Positions 1 to 9,297 of a stretch of 64,000 nucleotides of DNA are shown in pieces. How positions within the stretch are numbered: the stretch's first letter is position 1; every line of letters begins with the position of its first letter. The notes below the pieces were generated by a model that had not been told where the DNA came from, did no database searches, and worked only from the letters and a program-made list of their open reading frames with translations. This DNA comes from Sphingomonas changnyeongensis. Lineage in GTDB: Bacteria > Pseudomonadota > Alphaproteobacteria > Sphingomonadales > Sphingomonadaceae. The DNA is taken from NCBI RefSeq assembly GCF_009913435.1, contig NZ_CP047896.1, positions 1 through 64,000 on the forward strand, written 5' to 3'. The translations under genes were made by a program, and so were the position numbers.

Positions 1-237
1 ATGGATGTCGTAGCCGTTCCCCTTGTATGCGCCCAGATCGCGAACGACGGGCTGAAAGGCTTGGAGGTCGGCTTCGCTGTCGCTGGCCGGTCGGAATGAG
101 GCACTCTCGTCCTTCCGATCCACACGGAAATTTGCGCCGTTCTCGATAAGGCTGTCGATGTAGCTCAAATACGTCTCTCCGAGAATTAGCGCTGTCGCGG
201 ATATCGCTTTGAATAGCGTACGGCAGGTTTGGAACAC
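1..237 (-). CDS. Partial hypothetical protein at the window edge
   Basis: A minus-strand frame with good coding character (mostly G or C in third codon positions) runs off the left edge. It contains GETYLSYIDSLIENGANF and a later ASDSEADLQAFQPVVRDL. It could start at GTG 237. Alternatively it is the frameshifted continuation of a frame starting at ATG 343, whose first part (FVERLGRAADCRGSH) also looks coding; the crossover would be near position 195. It lies about 55-160 bases downstream of the STAND ATPase on the same strand, so it may be its operon partner. No family recognised, and the 3' end is outside the window. Confidence 0.4.
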   Translation of the reverse strand, partial: MFQTCRTLFKAISATALILGETYLSYIDSLIENGANFRVDRKDESASFRPASDSEADLQAFQPVVRDLGAYKGNGYDIH

Positions 238-396
238 GGACAGCGGCGGTCATCTGCTCTATACCGGCCCGGTGGGAGCCCCGACAATCAGCAGCCCGAC
301 CCAGCCGTTCAACAAAATCGCTGCGAGCATCCCGTCCTGTCATAGTCTGTCGTTCAGCAATCGGCCCAAGGTCGAGCCATCGGCAGGCTCGCTATC

Positions 397-3300
397 TCAC
401 CGCCTTTCGCTCTGAATGAACTCAGCGCTCGGCGCCTTTTCCCCAAACAGGGTCTTGACCCGCTTGTTCTGCCACGATTTGATTCTGTGCTTGATTTGAT
501 GCCAGAGGACAGGCGCGAAGCTTTCCATCGGCGAGCCGTTTCGCGGCGGGGGGACGTTCCAGTGCTGGTAGCGGCCATCGACCAGCTTGAGAAACAGCAC
601 GGCAAAACGCCAAAAATCCTCCGGTGTATCGGCATCACGCATGCGATCGTACCAGTGCCGTGCCCAGACGTTGCGGTCGTACGCATAGCGCGCGCGCCGT
701 GCTGCTTCGCCAATTGGCCCGGGCAACTCCGCGTGCGCGGCGATCATTCCGCCGCGGGCATCGGTGGACGGCGAAAAACCGCACACCATCAGTCCACGCG
801 CCACGTCTACCGGCCGGTCCGAATCCAACATTTCACGAACGTAATGGTCGAGGAAGGCGTCCTTGCCCCTGACGGTCGCGGCAAGCACCTCCTGAGCGAT
901 CTCGTTGTCGGTAATGGCGAGATCGAGGCGCGCGCGTCTCAGCGAGTCGATTGCGCTATGGTCTGCAGCACCCCAGACCGACAAGCTCTCGAGCCCGAGC
1001 GATGCGGGCCCGCTGACGATCCGCAGGAAGCCGCAATGCGAGCGCAAATGCTCGAATAGTGCGGCGCTAAGCTCGGGATCCAGATGCGATAACGTTTCGG
1101 CCAAGCGCAGTCCAAAATTGTAGAGGTTCCGGATCCTGTGATCCGGAAGCCCGATGCATGTCCGGGCCCAGGCTCGGGCCAGATTAGGCTGCTGGGCGAT
1201 GCAGGCGTCAAGCGTCGCTGCAGGGGTGTCTTGAAGGATTTGCCGGGCACTCAGACTTGTCAGCGAATCCTCGAACGCCTCGAATGCTGCCCATCCCCGC
1301 CGTTGCCGATCGTCGAAGTCATCCTCTTTATCCGACATCCGCCTGCAGAACTCCTCGATGCCGAGGTTCTCGGCGGGCTCGACGAGCGAGCTCAAAGGGC
1401 TGTCGAACCCCTTGCGCGAGTCCGCGCTGTCCTGCTCGATGGTCGGCCCGAGCGGAGGTGGGTCGATATCGACCGCGCGCGCCAATGCGACGTCGACACG
1501 ATCGGCAATGGCACTTCCAACGCGGCCTTCCCTCGACAAAGCGAGCATATGATAGTGCTCGGGCGCGACCCGATCGAGCGCATCCATAGCGTCGACCAAG
1601 TCCAGCGACACCGACTTCGCAAGGGCACGCGCGCCGTCCCACCGTTCGAAGTGTGCTTCTCTTGGATCGAGCGCGTTGGCATCCCAGCGTCCTTCGGCAA
1701 ACGATGCAAGAAAAACTCGGTCATTGATGTCCGCCAAGGTGCCGATAGCAAGCGCACGGACAGCGCTTTTCTCACCGATCGCCAGCGTTCGCAGCGTATT
1801 GGCCGATCGCTCCGTAAGAGGACTGCCCGAGTAGCGAGCAACCATGAGGATCGTCAGTCGGAAGTCGTCGTCGTTCGCTTGGGCACAGCGGTCCAGCGCC
1901 GCTTCGAGGGCATGCGGGGAGGCGGGCTTGAGCACATCCGCAAGATCGAGCAGCGGCGGTCCGAAACGCGGAAGGGAAACCAGCGCCTCGAGCTGTTCGT
2001 CACCGCTCATATGCGGAAACGTCAGCAGCAACGCATGCTGGGCAATCAACCAGTCGTTGCGGGTGCTCTCATCTCCACCGCGATGCGGTCCGCTCTTTTC
2101 CCTTGCAAGAGCAAGGAAGCGTTCGCGGACATCCGCGGTGATAAGCGGGGCGTCCTCGCGCACGTTGAAAATCCGGTGCGAATCCCGATGCGAGATGGTC
2201 TGGCTCACGCTGTCGAGAACCTGCCGGTGAACCGCAATCGTCGTCTCGGGATCGAACCGGGCGAGTCCCAACCCTGCATCTCGCAGGAAATGATCGTCAC
2301 CGGACATGCTTAGATGCGCCCGGATGGTCGTGGGATCGAGCGCGCGGTATTTGCGGGCGGTATCCTCGATAGTTGAGGGCAGCCCGGAATTCGGATCGCA
2401 CGGGTCGGTGTCGCAATAGGTTTCGATGAGCCGCCAGTTCGCAAATGTCGGTCGATCCCGGGTGAGCGCTTCGACAAGTTTATCGCAGTGGGCGGAATCC
2501 ATGATTGTCCCCGTCGCGCGGAGGACATGCACAAGAGCCCATCGACCTGTGTCGGAAACATCGAATTCGGACAGCAGCGCAGCATGCTTCAACAAGTAAT
2601 CGCGAGTTTGCGCCCAATCGACCGGGTTGAAACGCACGAGGTGGATCAGTTCATTGTAAGGCGCATGAAAACCCGAGTTGATCGCTTCTGATAAGGCGTG
2701 GGCGACAAGCGATTCAGCGAATGGCGCCAACGGCATTCCAGCCAGCAGATCAAATGCTTCTCGTGCTAGCGAGCCATTTGCCAACTGGTCATCTCGATGC
2801 ATGGCCCGAGCCACAAACGCCGCCTCCCCGGGCGACAAGCTGTCCATTCTCTCGCGGAGCGCCTGTGTGCGCTCCGCGACCTTGGCGTCATACAGCTCGA
2901 CCGCTTCGGCGTCGTTGCGAAAGATGCAGATCGTCGGGTCCAGCGAATAGGCCCGCAGCCACTGACCGATATATGCGCTCATCACATTCCAACTCGCCGG
3001 GTCGCGCCGCGCCTCGCGCAAGGCTTCGGTCAACCATTCGGCGTGTTCGGTGTAACGCGAAGCAGCCAAGATTTCGGCAAGCGCGGACATCGCGGCCTCG
3101 GGACACGTGCGAACAATTGCTTCGAAAGGATGGTAATCGCGCTCATCGATATTCTGGAGTCCGAGAAAGGCGGCGATCAGCGCTCGGGTGGTTGCGTCTC
3201 CGGACCGCCCATCGACCGAGGATAGCATCAGCGCTGCAAAGACAGCTTCGGCTGTCCGATCCAGCGCCGCGATCGGTTCGAGCATGACACCCAGCGTCTC

Positions 3301-5031
3301 GTCAACGTCGGCGCCAGTGCGGCGCGCACGGGCGATTGTGTCGAGGATGGCGAAGCCTAGAGCGAGGTCCAGACCGTCATCAGTGAGGCGGTAGAAATAG
3401 GGGTCGTCGGGCACGGGGGCGAAGAACCGGCTCCCAGACACGGCGAGGAGATCCTGGGTCAATTTATGCTTCGATCCTGCGCCCAGGTCTGCGCTTTCGA
3501 AGTCAAGCCAGCTGCCGGTGGCGTTCGTCTGGACGCGCATCAGGATTTCCCGGGCGTGCTCGGCGAGCCTCTTGGTGAATACGAGCGGTTCTTCCGGAGC
3601 CTTTTGGAACCGCGCGCTCTTGCGAATATGTTCGAACAGGAGGCGTTCAACGCTTAACTCGTCGAACGTTTTGATGCTGCCCTCGCGCAGCAAGTCGAAG
3701 GCGATGCCAAGCACCCTTGGGTTGCGCAAAAGCCCAATCACGCGCGGCCTCAGGTTCGAGGCATCGATCTTTTCCGCTACGAGAATCGCCTTCAATTCGT
3801 TCTCGGTCCACGCATTGATGCGCAGGACATGTTGCGGGGTCGTGAGGGAGTCGCGCAAGCGATTGGAAAAAAAGCCGTTGCGCACCGAAGTGACTAATCG
3901 CCCGCCCACCTGCGTAAGTTGCCAAGCCATACGATCGAGCCACTGCGGCCAAGCATAACCGGGTCGCTGATTGAGGCCGTCGACCAACACGACAAGGTTG
4001 GGCTTAAATGACCGTTCACCACTTTCCCATCCTTCGAGGACAGACTGCCAACGTGCAATTGCCTGCTGATCAGCACGCCCCCCGGTTTGGCGAACAATCT
4101 GCCGAACCAAGAAATCGCGCTCGTCCCCGGAGGCGAGGTCGACGGGCACGTCGTTGGCGGTAATGACCAGAGCCAAGGGAGGATCGTCCACCTTGAGCCA
4201 ACTCTGAGCAAAAATCCAAGACTTCCCGCAACCTTCGTCACCAAGAAGGACGACAATGGAGCCGACTGGCGAACCGAATGCCGCGTCTTGCACCCGCTTC
4301 ATGAGGTCTCCGCGTTCAACGGTCGGCAGGGCGTTTTGCGCAAGGGGCGCGAGCGGTTGCCCGAATTCGCGTCTCGCGGCGCGCTCGTCGGCGAACAAGT
4401 TCGTCAACCACTCGCGATTGGCATTGGCGGCAACGGACAAGCCGACGCCGGGGTTGGAGAGGGCCGCTCGCAGCGCTGCGGCAGGCCGGGCGAAGTTCGC
4501 ATTCGCAGCGACCGCCGCAAGCGCTGCGACAGCAGAGGCAACGAGCGTCTGATCCGTGACATGAGCCGCAAGAAACGCAGCGGTCTCATTGGGTGCTAAG
4601 GAGCACGCCACGGCGAGTTCCGGAAGCGGGGCGGTCGGCGACCAGTCGAGAATGAACAAGTTGATGCCATTCTTGTCGGCGGTCTTCGAGAGCGGGTCGA
4701 GAATCTGCGTCTTGATCTCGATGGTCGCACCGAGGATCCACAGATCGTGTGCGGGCTGGGCGGCTATGATCTCAGTTAGTTTGCTCAGGACCTCGTTCTT
4801 GTCGATCGAGCCGGTGTAGAGTTTCGCCTCGAACGCGATCCCGTTGGCGGTCCCGGCGGTGCTTCCGTCCTTGCCGTGCTGCGACCCGGAACCGGCTAGC
4901 CGGAACGCCTTGCCGGTTACTGCGCCAAATATCGTCGCGAGGAGCCCCTCGAAGCCGTCATGCCCGCTGGGCTTCAACGCAATGAGCGCCATCCTGAGGT
5001 TGTCGAGATGTGTAGTCAGATCAATGCTCAT
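397..5031 (-). CDS. Nuclease-STAND NTPase, Avs-like antiviral candidate
   Basis: About 1544 aa. The N-terminus has a PD-(D/E)xK (Mrr/Cap4-like) nuclease signature: an acidic helix (GHDGFEGLL, about residues 23-31), an Asp in HGKDG (about 55) and FEAKLY (about 68). A STAND/NACHT-type P-loop follows (GDEGCGKS, about 264-271), with Walker B NLVVLVDGLN (about 345) and a sensor-like LVTSVRNGFF. The remaining roughly 1000 residues are helical, repeat-like sequence without catalytic motifs, as expected for a target-sensing C-terminus. Nuclease, STAND and long repeats in this order is the layout of Avs proteins, which recognise phage proteins and then cleave DNA. The start at 5031 (MSIDLTTHL) gives the conserved-looking N-terminus; an in-frame ATG at 5049 adds six residues, and neither has a strong ribosome site. 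The antiviral role is inferred. Confidence 0.82.
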   Translation of the reverse strand: MSIDLTTHLDNLRMALIALKPSGHDGFEGLLATIFGAVTGKAFRLAGSGSQHGKDGSTAGTANGIAFEAKLYTGSIDKNEVLSKLTEIIAAQPAHDLWILGATIEIKTQILDPLSKTADKNGINLFILDWSPTAPLPELAVACSLAPNETAAFLAAHVTDQTLVASAVAALAAVAANANFARPAAALRAALSNPGVGLSVAANANREWLTNLFADERAARREFGQPLAPLAQNALPTVERGDLMKRVQDAAFGSPVGSIVVLLGDEGCGKSWIFAQSWLKVDDPPLALVITANDVPVDLASGDERDFLVRQIVRQTGGRADQQAIARWQSVLEGWESGERSFKPNLVVLVDGLNQRPGYAWPQWLDRMAWQLTQVGGRLVTSVRNGFFSNRLRDSLTTPQHVLRINAWTENELKAILVAEKIDASNLRPRVIGLLRNPRVLGIAFDLLREGSIKTFDELSVERLLFEHIRKSARFQKAPEEPLVFTKRLAEHAREILMRVQTNATGSWLDFESADLGAGSKHKLTQDLLAVSGSRFFAPVPDDPYFYRLTDDGLDLALGFAILDTIARARRTGADVDETLGVMLEPIAALDRTAEAVFAALMLSSVDGRSGDATTRALIAAFLGLQNIDERDYHPFEAIVRTCPEAAMSALAEILAASRYTEHAEWLTEALREARRDPASWNVMSAYIGQWLRAYSLDPTICIFRNDAEAVELYDAKVAERTQALRERMDSLSPGEAAFVARAMHRDDQLANGSLAREAFDLLAGMPLAPFAESLVAHALSEAINSGFHAPYNELIHLVRFNPVDWAQTRDYLLKHAALLSEFDVSDTGRWALVHVLRATGTIMDSAHCDKLVEALTRDRPTFANWRLIETYCDTDPCDPNSGLPSTIEDTARKYRALDPTTIRAHLSMSGDDHFLRDAGLGLARFDPETTIAVHRQVLDSVSQTISHRDSHRIFNVREDAPLITADVRERFLALAREKSGPHRGGDESTRNDWLIAQHALLLTFPHMSGDEQLEALVSLPRFGPPLLDLADVLKPASPHALEAALDRCAQANDDDFRLTILMVARYSGSPLTERSANTLRTLAIGEKSAVRALAIGTLADINDRVFLASFAEGRWDANALDPREAHFERWDGARALAKSVSLDLVDAMDALDRVAPEHYHMLALSREGRVGSAIADRVDVALARAVDIDPPPLGPTIEQDSADSRKGFDSPLSSLVEPAENLGIEEFCRRMSDKEDDFDDRQRRGWAAFEAFEDSLTSLSARQILQDTPAATLDACIAQQPNLARAWARTCIGLPDHRIRNLYNFGLRLAETLSHLDPELSAALFEHLRSHCGFLRIVSGPASLGLESLSVWGAADHSAIDSLRRARLDLAITDNEIAQEVLAATVRGKDAFLDHYVREMLDSDRPVDVARGLMVCGFSPSTDARGGMIAAHAELPGPIGEAARRARYAYDRNVWARHWYDRMRDADTPEDFWRFAVLFLKLVDGRYQHWNVPPPRNGSPMESFAPVLWHQIKHRIKSWQNKRVKTLFGEKAPSAEFIQSERR

Positions 5032-5049
5032 AGATACAACCCATAGCAT

Positions 5050-5522
5050 CGACCGCTGGCTGTACTAACCTCCGTTTTCTCTGAATCTTGCCTCAAAAGC
5101 AGCCAGTTTACAAACGGCCCAGTTGTTCTCTCTATGCCGAGCTTGTCGGATGAACGTTGGTTAACCGCTCTTGGCGAAAGCTGTCGCTAGACACGTAGTA
5201 AAGGAACGACGGCTTTGTCCCAGATCCAGCCATTGAGCCCGATTGGAGGCCGTTGTCCGCTTTTGATTGGTCGGCAGGCCACTTCGATAGTTTTGGGATG
5301 GCGGAGATTGAGCCGTTCACCCATAGGCTGATCCTTACTTGAAACCGCCGGCTTGTATCATGCCCATGAGGTGACGTTCGGTCCGGTGCGCCATCGAGCG
5401 CCCGCCAACTAAAAGCACCGGCGTCGCGGAGCTGACGCCGATCCGCAACCATCGCGACGCATTCCGACCCTACCCGGCCGCATCGATGCTGATGTCGTCG
5501 ATGCAAAATGGGGGAAAGAAAA
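5050..5522. other. Intergenic region upstream of the TonB receptor
   Basis: About 470 bases between two divergently transcribed genes. No credible ORF is present; frames crossing it are shadows of the receptor gene. It must hold both promoters, but I could not pick convincing -35/-10 pairs. A GGGGGAAAG ribosome site just before 5523 fixes the receptor start. Confidence 0.5.
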
Positions 5523-8146
5523 ATGCTTAGGTCGGTCTGGCTTCTGGGCGCCTCGGCGCTCATCCTTGTTCCTGTGACCGCACATGCGGCGCAGGGGCAG
5601 AGTTCCAGCGCCGACGGGAAAGCCGCCGCCCTGCCGGAGAAGGGCGCGGAGGACATCGTCGTCACCGGGTTCCGCAAAGGCGAACTGGAAGCGGTACAGG
5701 CCAAGCGCGAGGCGTTCATCGTCTCGGATGCCATCGTCTCCGATGATATCGGTCGGCTGCCTGACCAGAACACGGCCGCAGCCCTTCGCCGCATTCCGGG
5801 CATTTCGGTGCAGGAGGATCAGAACGAGCCGCGCTTCCCCTCGATCCGCGGGCTGCCGCCGACCTATAATCGCACCCAGGTGAATGGTGCGATCGTCGCC
5901 ACCGGCGACAATGGCGGCTCGCGCACCGTCCCGCTCGACACCGTCCCGTCCAACTTCGCGCAGCGGCTGGAAGTCTACAAGACCGTCACCCCCGAAATGG
6001 ACCCCAACGCCATCGGCGGGATCATCAACATCGTCACCCGCAGCGCTTTCGACAGCGACGGCCCGTTTCTCAACGCCACCACCGCCTTCACCCTGCTCGA
6101 ACAGGCGAACGACATCGCGAGCGAACGGGCCAGCTGGCGTGCAAACGCACAGGCAGGCACACGCTTCGGCGCGGACCAGCAGTTCGGGATCGTTGGCCAG
6201 GTCAACTATTCGCTGCGCAACTATGACATCACCCAGTTCGAGACCGCAACGCCCAGCTTCCGCGAATATACGGGCGCGGGCGCACCGGTCGACCTCGGGC
6301 GTGGGAACGGCATCCCGGTGCCCGTGCAGGAACGGCTTTTCCTCTACAACAATGTGCGCGAACGCATCGGTGGTGCGCTCGCGCTCGAATGGCAGCCGGG
6401 GCAGGGCGTCTATATGCGGCTGTTCGGGACCTATAACCGGTTCAAGGACAACGAGACCCGCGATGAGAACCGGCTTGAGCAGGTCGGCAATGTCACCAAT
6501 CAGACCGCGACGACCGGCACCTTTGCCAGCGCGCGCAACGTCATCAATCTCAACCTGCCGACCACCAGCCAGGAAATCTGGAACGTCCAGTACAATGCCC
6601 GCGTCGAAGCCAGCGACCAGCTGCGGATCGATGCCGATGCAATCTATTCGGGCGCGCAGGGCAAGGAGGTCGGACGCGGTGAAACCTTCCGTTCGGCCAG
6701 CAGTGCCGCCTTCGCCTTCGATTACGATGCCGCCGATTTCTTCTTCGAGTTCGCGCCCCGCACGCCGGCAAGCCTCGCCAATCCGGCACTCCACCCCTTC
6801 CTCAACCGCACCGAGAGCCTGAACACGACCCGGCAGGACATTTACGAGGGCCGGCTCAACCTAACCTATGACGCTGCGATCGGCGACAGCGAGGTCGAGC
6901 TGAAGGCGGGGGCATATTCCGGCGCACCGATCATGTGCGCAATCAGGATCAAACCACCTATACGCTGACGCCGGGATCGGGGGTCAGCTACACGCTGGCC
7001 GACGCCTTTGTACGTAAGCCGCTCGATGTGATCGGCGGCAAGGTCTTCGATCTCGCGATCGATCGCGACCGGGCGCTCGCCTTCTTCAACGCCAATCGTG
7101 GCGCCTTCACCGCGGCGACCAACAATGTGAATGGCGACTTCACCGTCACCGAGGACGTCTATGGCGGCTTCGTCCAGGCACGGGCCAAGCTGGGCAATCT
7201 CGAGGTTCTGGGCGGCCTCCGCTATGAGCGCACGGACGTGAGTTCGACATCGGTGCGCGTCAATGGCGGCGTAGCGACGCCCTCAATCGCCGATGGGGGC
7301 TTCAACAGCTTTCTGCCGAGCGTGCATGTGCGCTGGAACGCAACGCCCGACTTTGTGGTCCGTGCGGCGTGGACCAACACCATCGGGCGCGCGAACTTTG
7401 GAGATGTGACCGCGCGCGAGACGCTGAACATCATCGCCGGCGCCATTCCCACGCTCGCGCGCGGCAATCCTGGTCTCAGGCCCCGCAAGGCGATGGGCCT
7501 CGACCTGTCGGCCGAATACTACACCGGCAACGGGGGCCTGCTGTCGATTGGCGTGTTCTACAAGGATATCGAGAACGAGATTTTCAACGTGACCTCGATC
7601 GAGACGATCGACCTCGGCATCGGTCGCGGTGTCGAGCAGGTGGAAGTGTCGCAGCCCGACAACGCGCAATCGGCAACCATCTTCGGCGTCGAAGCGGCGG
7701 TTCAGCAATCGCTGACGTTCCTGCCGGAACCTTTTGACGGGCTCGGGTTCAACATCAACGGGACCTATGTGAACAGCGACCTCGACGTGCTGACCACCGC
7801 CGGCCCGCGCAAACTCGGCTTCTTCCTTCAGCCCACCTGGGCAGCAAACGCATCGCTGTTCTATGAAAAAGGCCGGCTCGAGGCGCGGCTGGCTTACAAT
7901 TACACCGGCGGGTTCCTCGAGACGATCAATCAGACGATCCCGGGCGCCGACCAGTTCTGGAAGTCGCGCGGGACGCTGGATGCCCAGATCCGCTTCCGCC
8001 TGACCCCCAACATTGACCTGTTCGTCGAAGGCGAGAACCTGACCGACAGCCGGCGGATCGAGCTGACCGGTCCTAACCGGAACCTGCTGCAGGAAGCCGC
8101 CCAATATGGCCGCACGTTCAGCATCGGCGCCTCGGTGGTGATGTGA
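5523..8146 (+). pseudogene. TonB-dependent receptor, single-base frameshift
   Basis: Outer-membrane TonB-dependent receptor, about 870 aa if repaired. It starts at ATG 5523 after a strong GGGGGAAAG site, with a signal peptide ending near TAHAAQ. The plug domain follows (EDIVVTGFRK; DIGRLPDQNTAAALRRIPG; the conserved VTPEMDPNAIGGIINIVTR), then the beta-barrel with the C-terminal ENLTDS and a final YGRTFSIGASVVM strand. The first frame stops at 6968. The barrel continues in the next frame, and one extra T at about 6917 would give GAYFRRTDHVRNQDQTTY and join them. The substrate cannot be told. It overlaps the next gene by one base (TGATG), so the two are co-transcribed. The plug resembles the large sphingomonad receptors for sugars or oligomers. 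Confidence 0.85.
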
Positions 8147-8997
8147 TGCTGCATTCGGCCCTTGTCGTCCTGCTCGCGCTCGCCGCGCCCGCGGCCGCCC
8201 AGATCGCCTCGGGCGAGGTGTCCGCGGTGCGCGTCGCACCCGTGCCGCCGTCGCCCGCCGAAGGGCTGTCGGCCGAGGAGGTCGCGCGATGGCCTGCACC
8301 CGAGGCCCGGCAGGGCGTGGCCGTGGACGCGAGGCATTTTTATGCGATCGCCAATAGCCGGATCGGCAAGTACCGGAAGGCTGATGGCGTGAAGGTGGCT
8401 GAATGGGTGGGCGATCGCGTTGCCATCCGCCACCTGAACAGCTGTGTCGTCGAGAGAACCGAACTCGTCTGCGCGAACAGCAACTATCCCCAGACCCCGA
8501 TGGCAAGCTCGGTCGAGATTTTCGACACACGGACGATGCGCCATCTGCGCTCGGTGCCGCTGGGCGTGCGAGACGGCTCACTCACCTGGGTGGAGCGCCG
8601 TGCCGGTGTCCGGTGGGCAGCGTTGGCCAACTATGATCCCCCGCGCAGCTATCTCGGCAGAACGCATCGCGACACGCGGATCGTGCTCTTCAACGACAGC
8701 TGGGCCGAAATGGGCGGCTACGCGCTCCCCGACAGTCTGCTGAACAAGCTTGCGCCACACAGCCTGTCGGGCGGCAGCTTCGGCCCGGACGGTCTGCTTT
8801 ACCTGACCGGCCATGATGCATCCGAGATCTATGTCGTGCGCATCCCGGCCCAGGGGCCGGTGCTGGAGCATATCGCCACCATCAATGCCCCAATCGAGGG
8901 ACAAGCATGGGCCTGGGACCGGACCGCAGGCCGGACGATCTTCGCCATATCGCGCAGCACCGGCGCCGTGATTGTGATCAGGGTTCCCAAAATCTGA
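8146..8997 (+). CDS. Secreted hypothetical protein coupled to the TonB receptor
   Basis: About 283 aa. ATG 8146 shares a base with the receptor stop (TGATG), indicating translational coupling. There is a clear signal peptide (MLHSALVVLLALAAPAAAQ). The body contains repeated beta-rich blades (GVAVDARHFYAIANSRIGKY, SVEIFDTRTMRHLRS, GPDGLLYLTGHDASEIYVV, GRTIFAISRSTGAVIVI), suggesting a small beta-propeller. No catalytic residues can be assigned. Periplasmic or surface propellers next to TonB receptors often bind or process the receptor's ligand; that role is inference here. Confidence 0.75.
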   Translation: MLHSALVVLLALAAPAAAQIASGEVSAVRVAPVPPSPAEGLSAEEVARWPAPEARQGVAVDARHFYAIANSRIGKYRKADGVKVAEWVGDRVAIRHLNSCVVERTELVCANSNYPQTPMASSVEIFDTRTMRHLRSVPLGVRDGSLTWVERRAGVRWAALANYDPPRSYLGRTHRDTRIVLFNDSWAEMGGYALPDSLLNKLAPHSLSGGSFGPDGLLYLTGHDASEIYVVRIPAQGPVLEHIATINAPIEGQAWAWDRTAGRTIFAISRSTGAVIVIRVPKI

Positions 8998-9297
8998 GCA
9001 GTCTGCCGCTCAAGCCGAGCATCCCAGGCTCAATCGGCCATATTGAATGCCTGGTTTGCCGAGCTGTCTGCACATGCCTTGCCGCATAGCGCATGCCCTT
9101 GATCGTCTTCCGTGCCCGTCGGACGGGTTCCCGGCAGCTCAACCGCGCGACTGGAGGTGATGTCCTGCGCCGTCGCGCAACATGGCGGTGACCGAGGCGG
9201 CGCGGACGGGCAAGGATACAAGGCAGCCTTGAATGTTTTGGCAACCCTCGCGTTCGATCACTTCGAACTGCGCGACATCCTCCCATATCCCTCCCGT

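Noticed and set aside
1138..2313. 391-aa plus-strand ORF
   Set aside because: Antisense to the STAND protein; no motif.
5409..6794. 461-aa minus-strand ORF
   Set aside because: Fully antisense to the TonB receptor, whose plug motifs fix the true frame; composition is that of a high-GC shadow frame.
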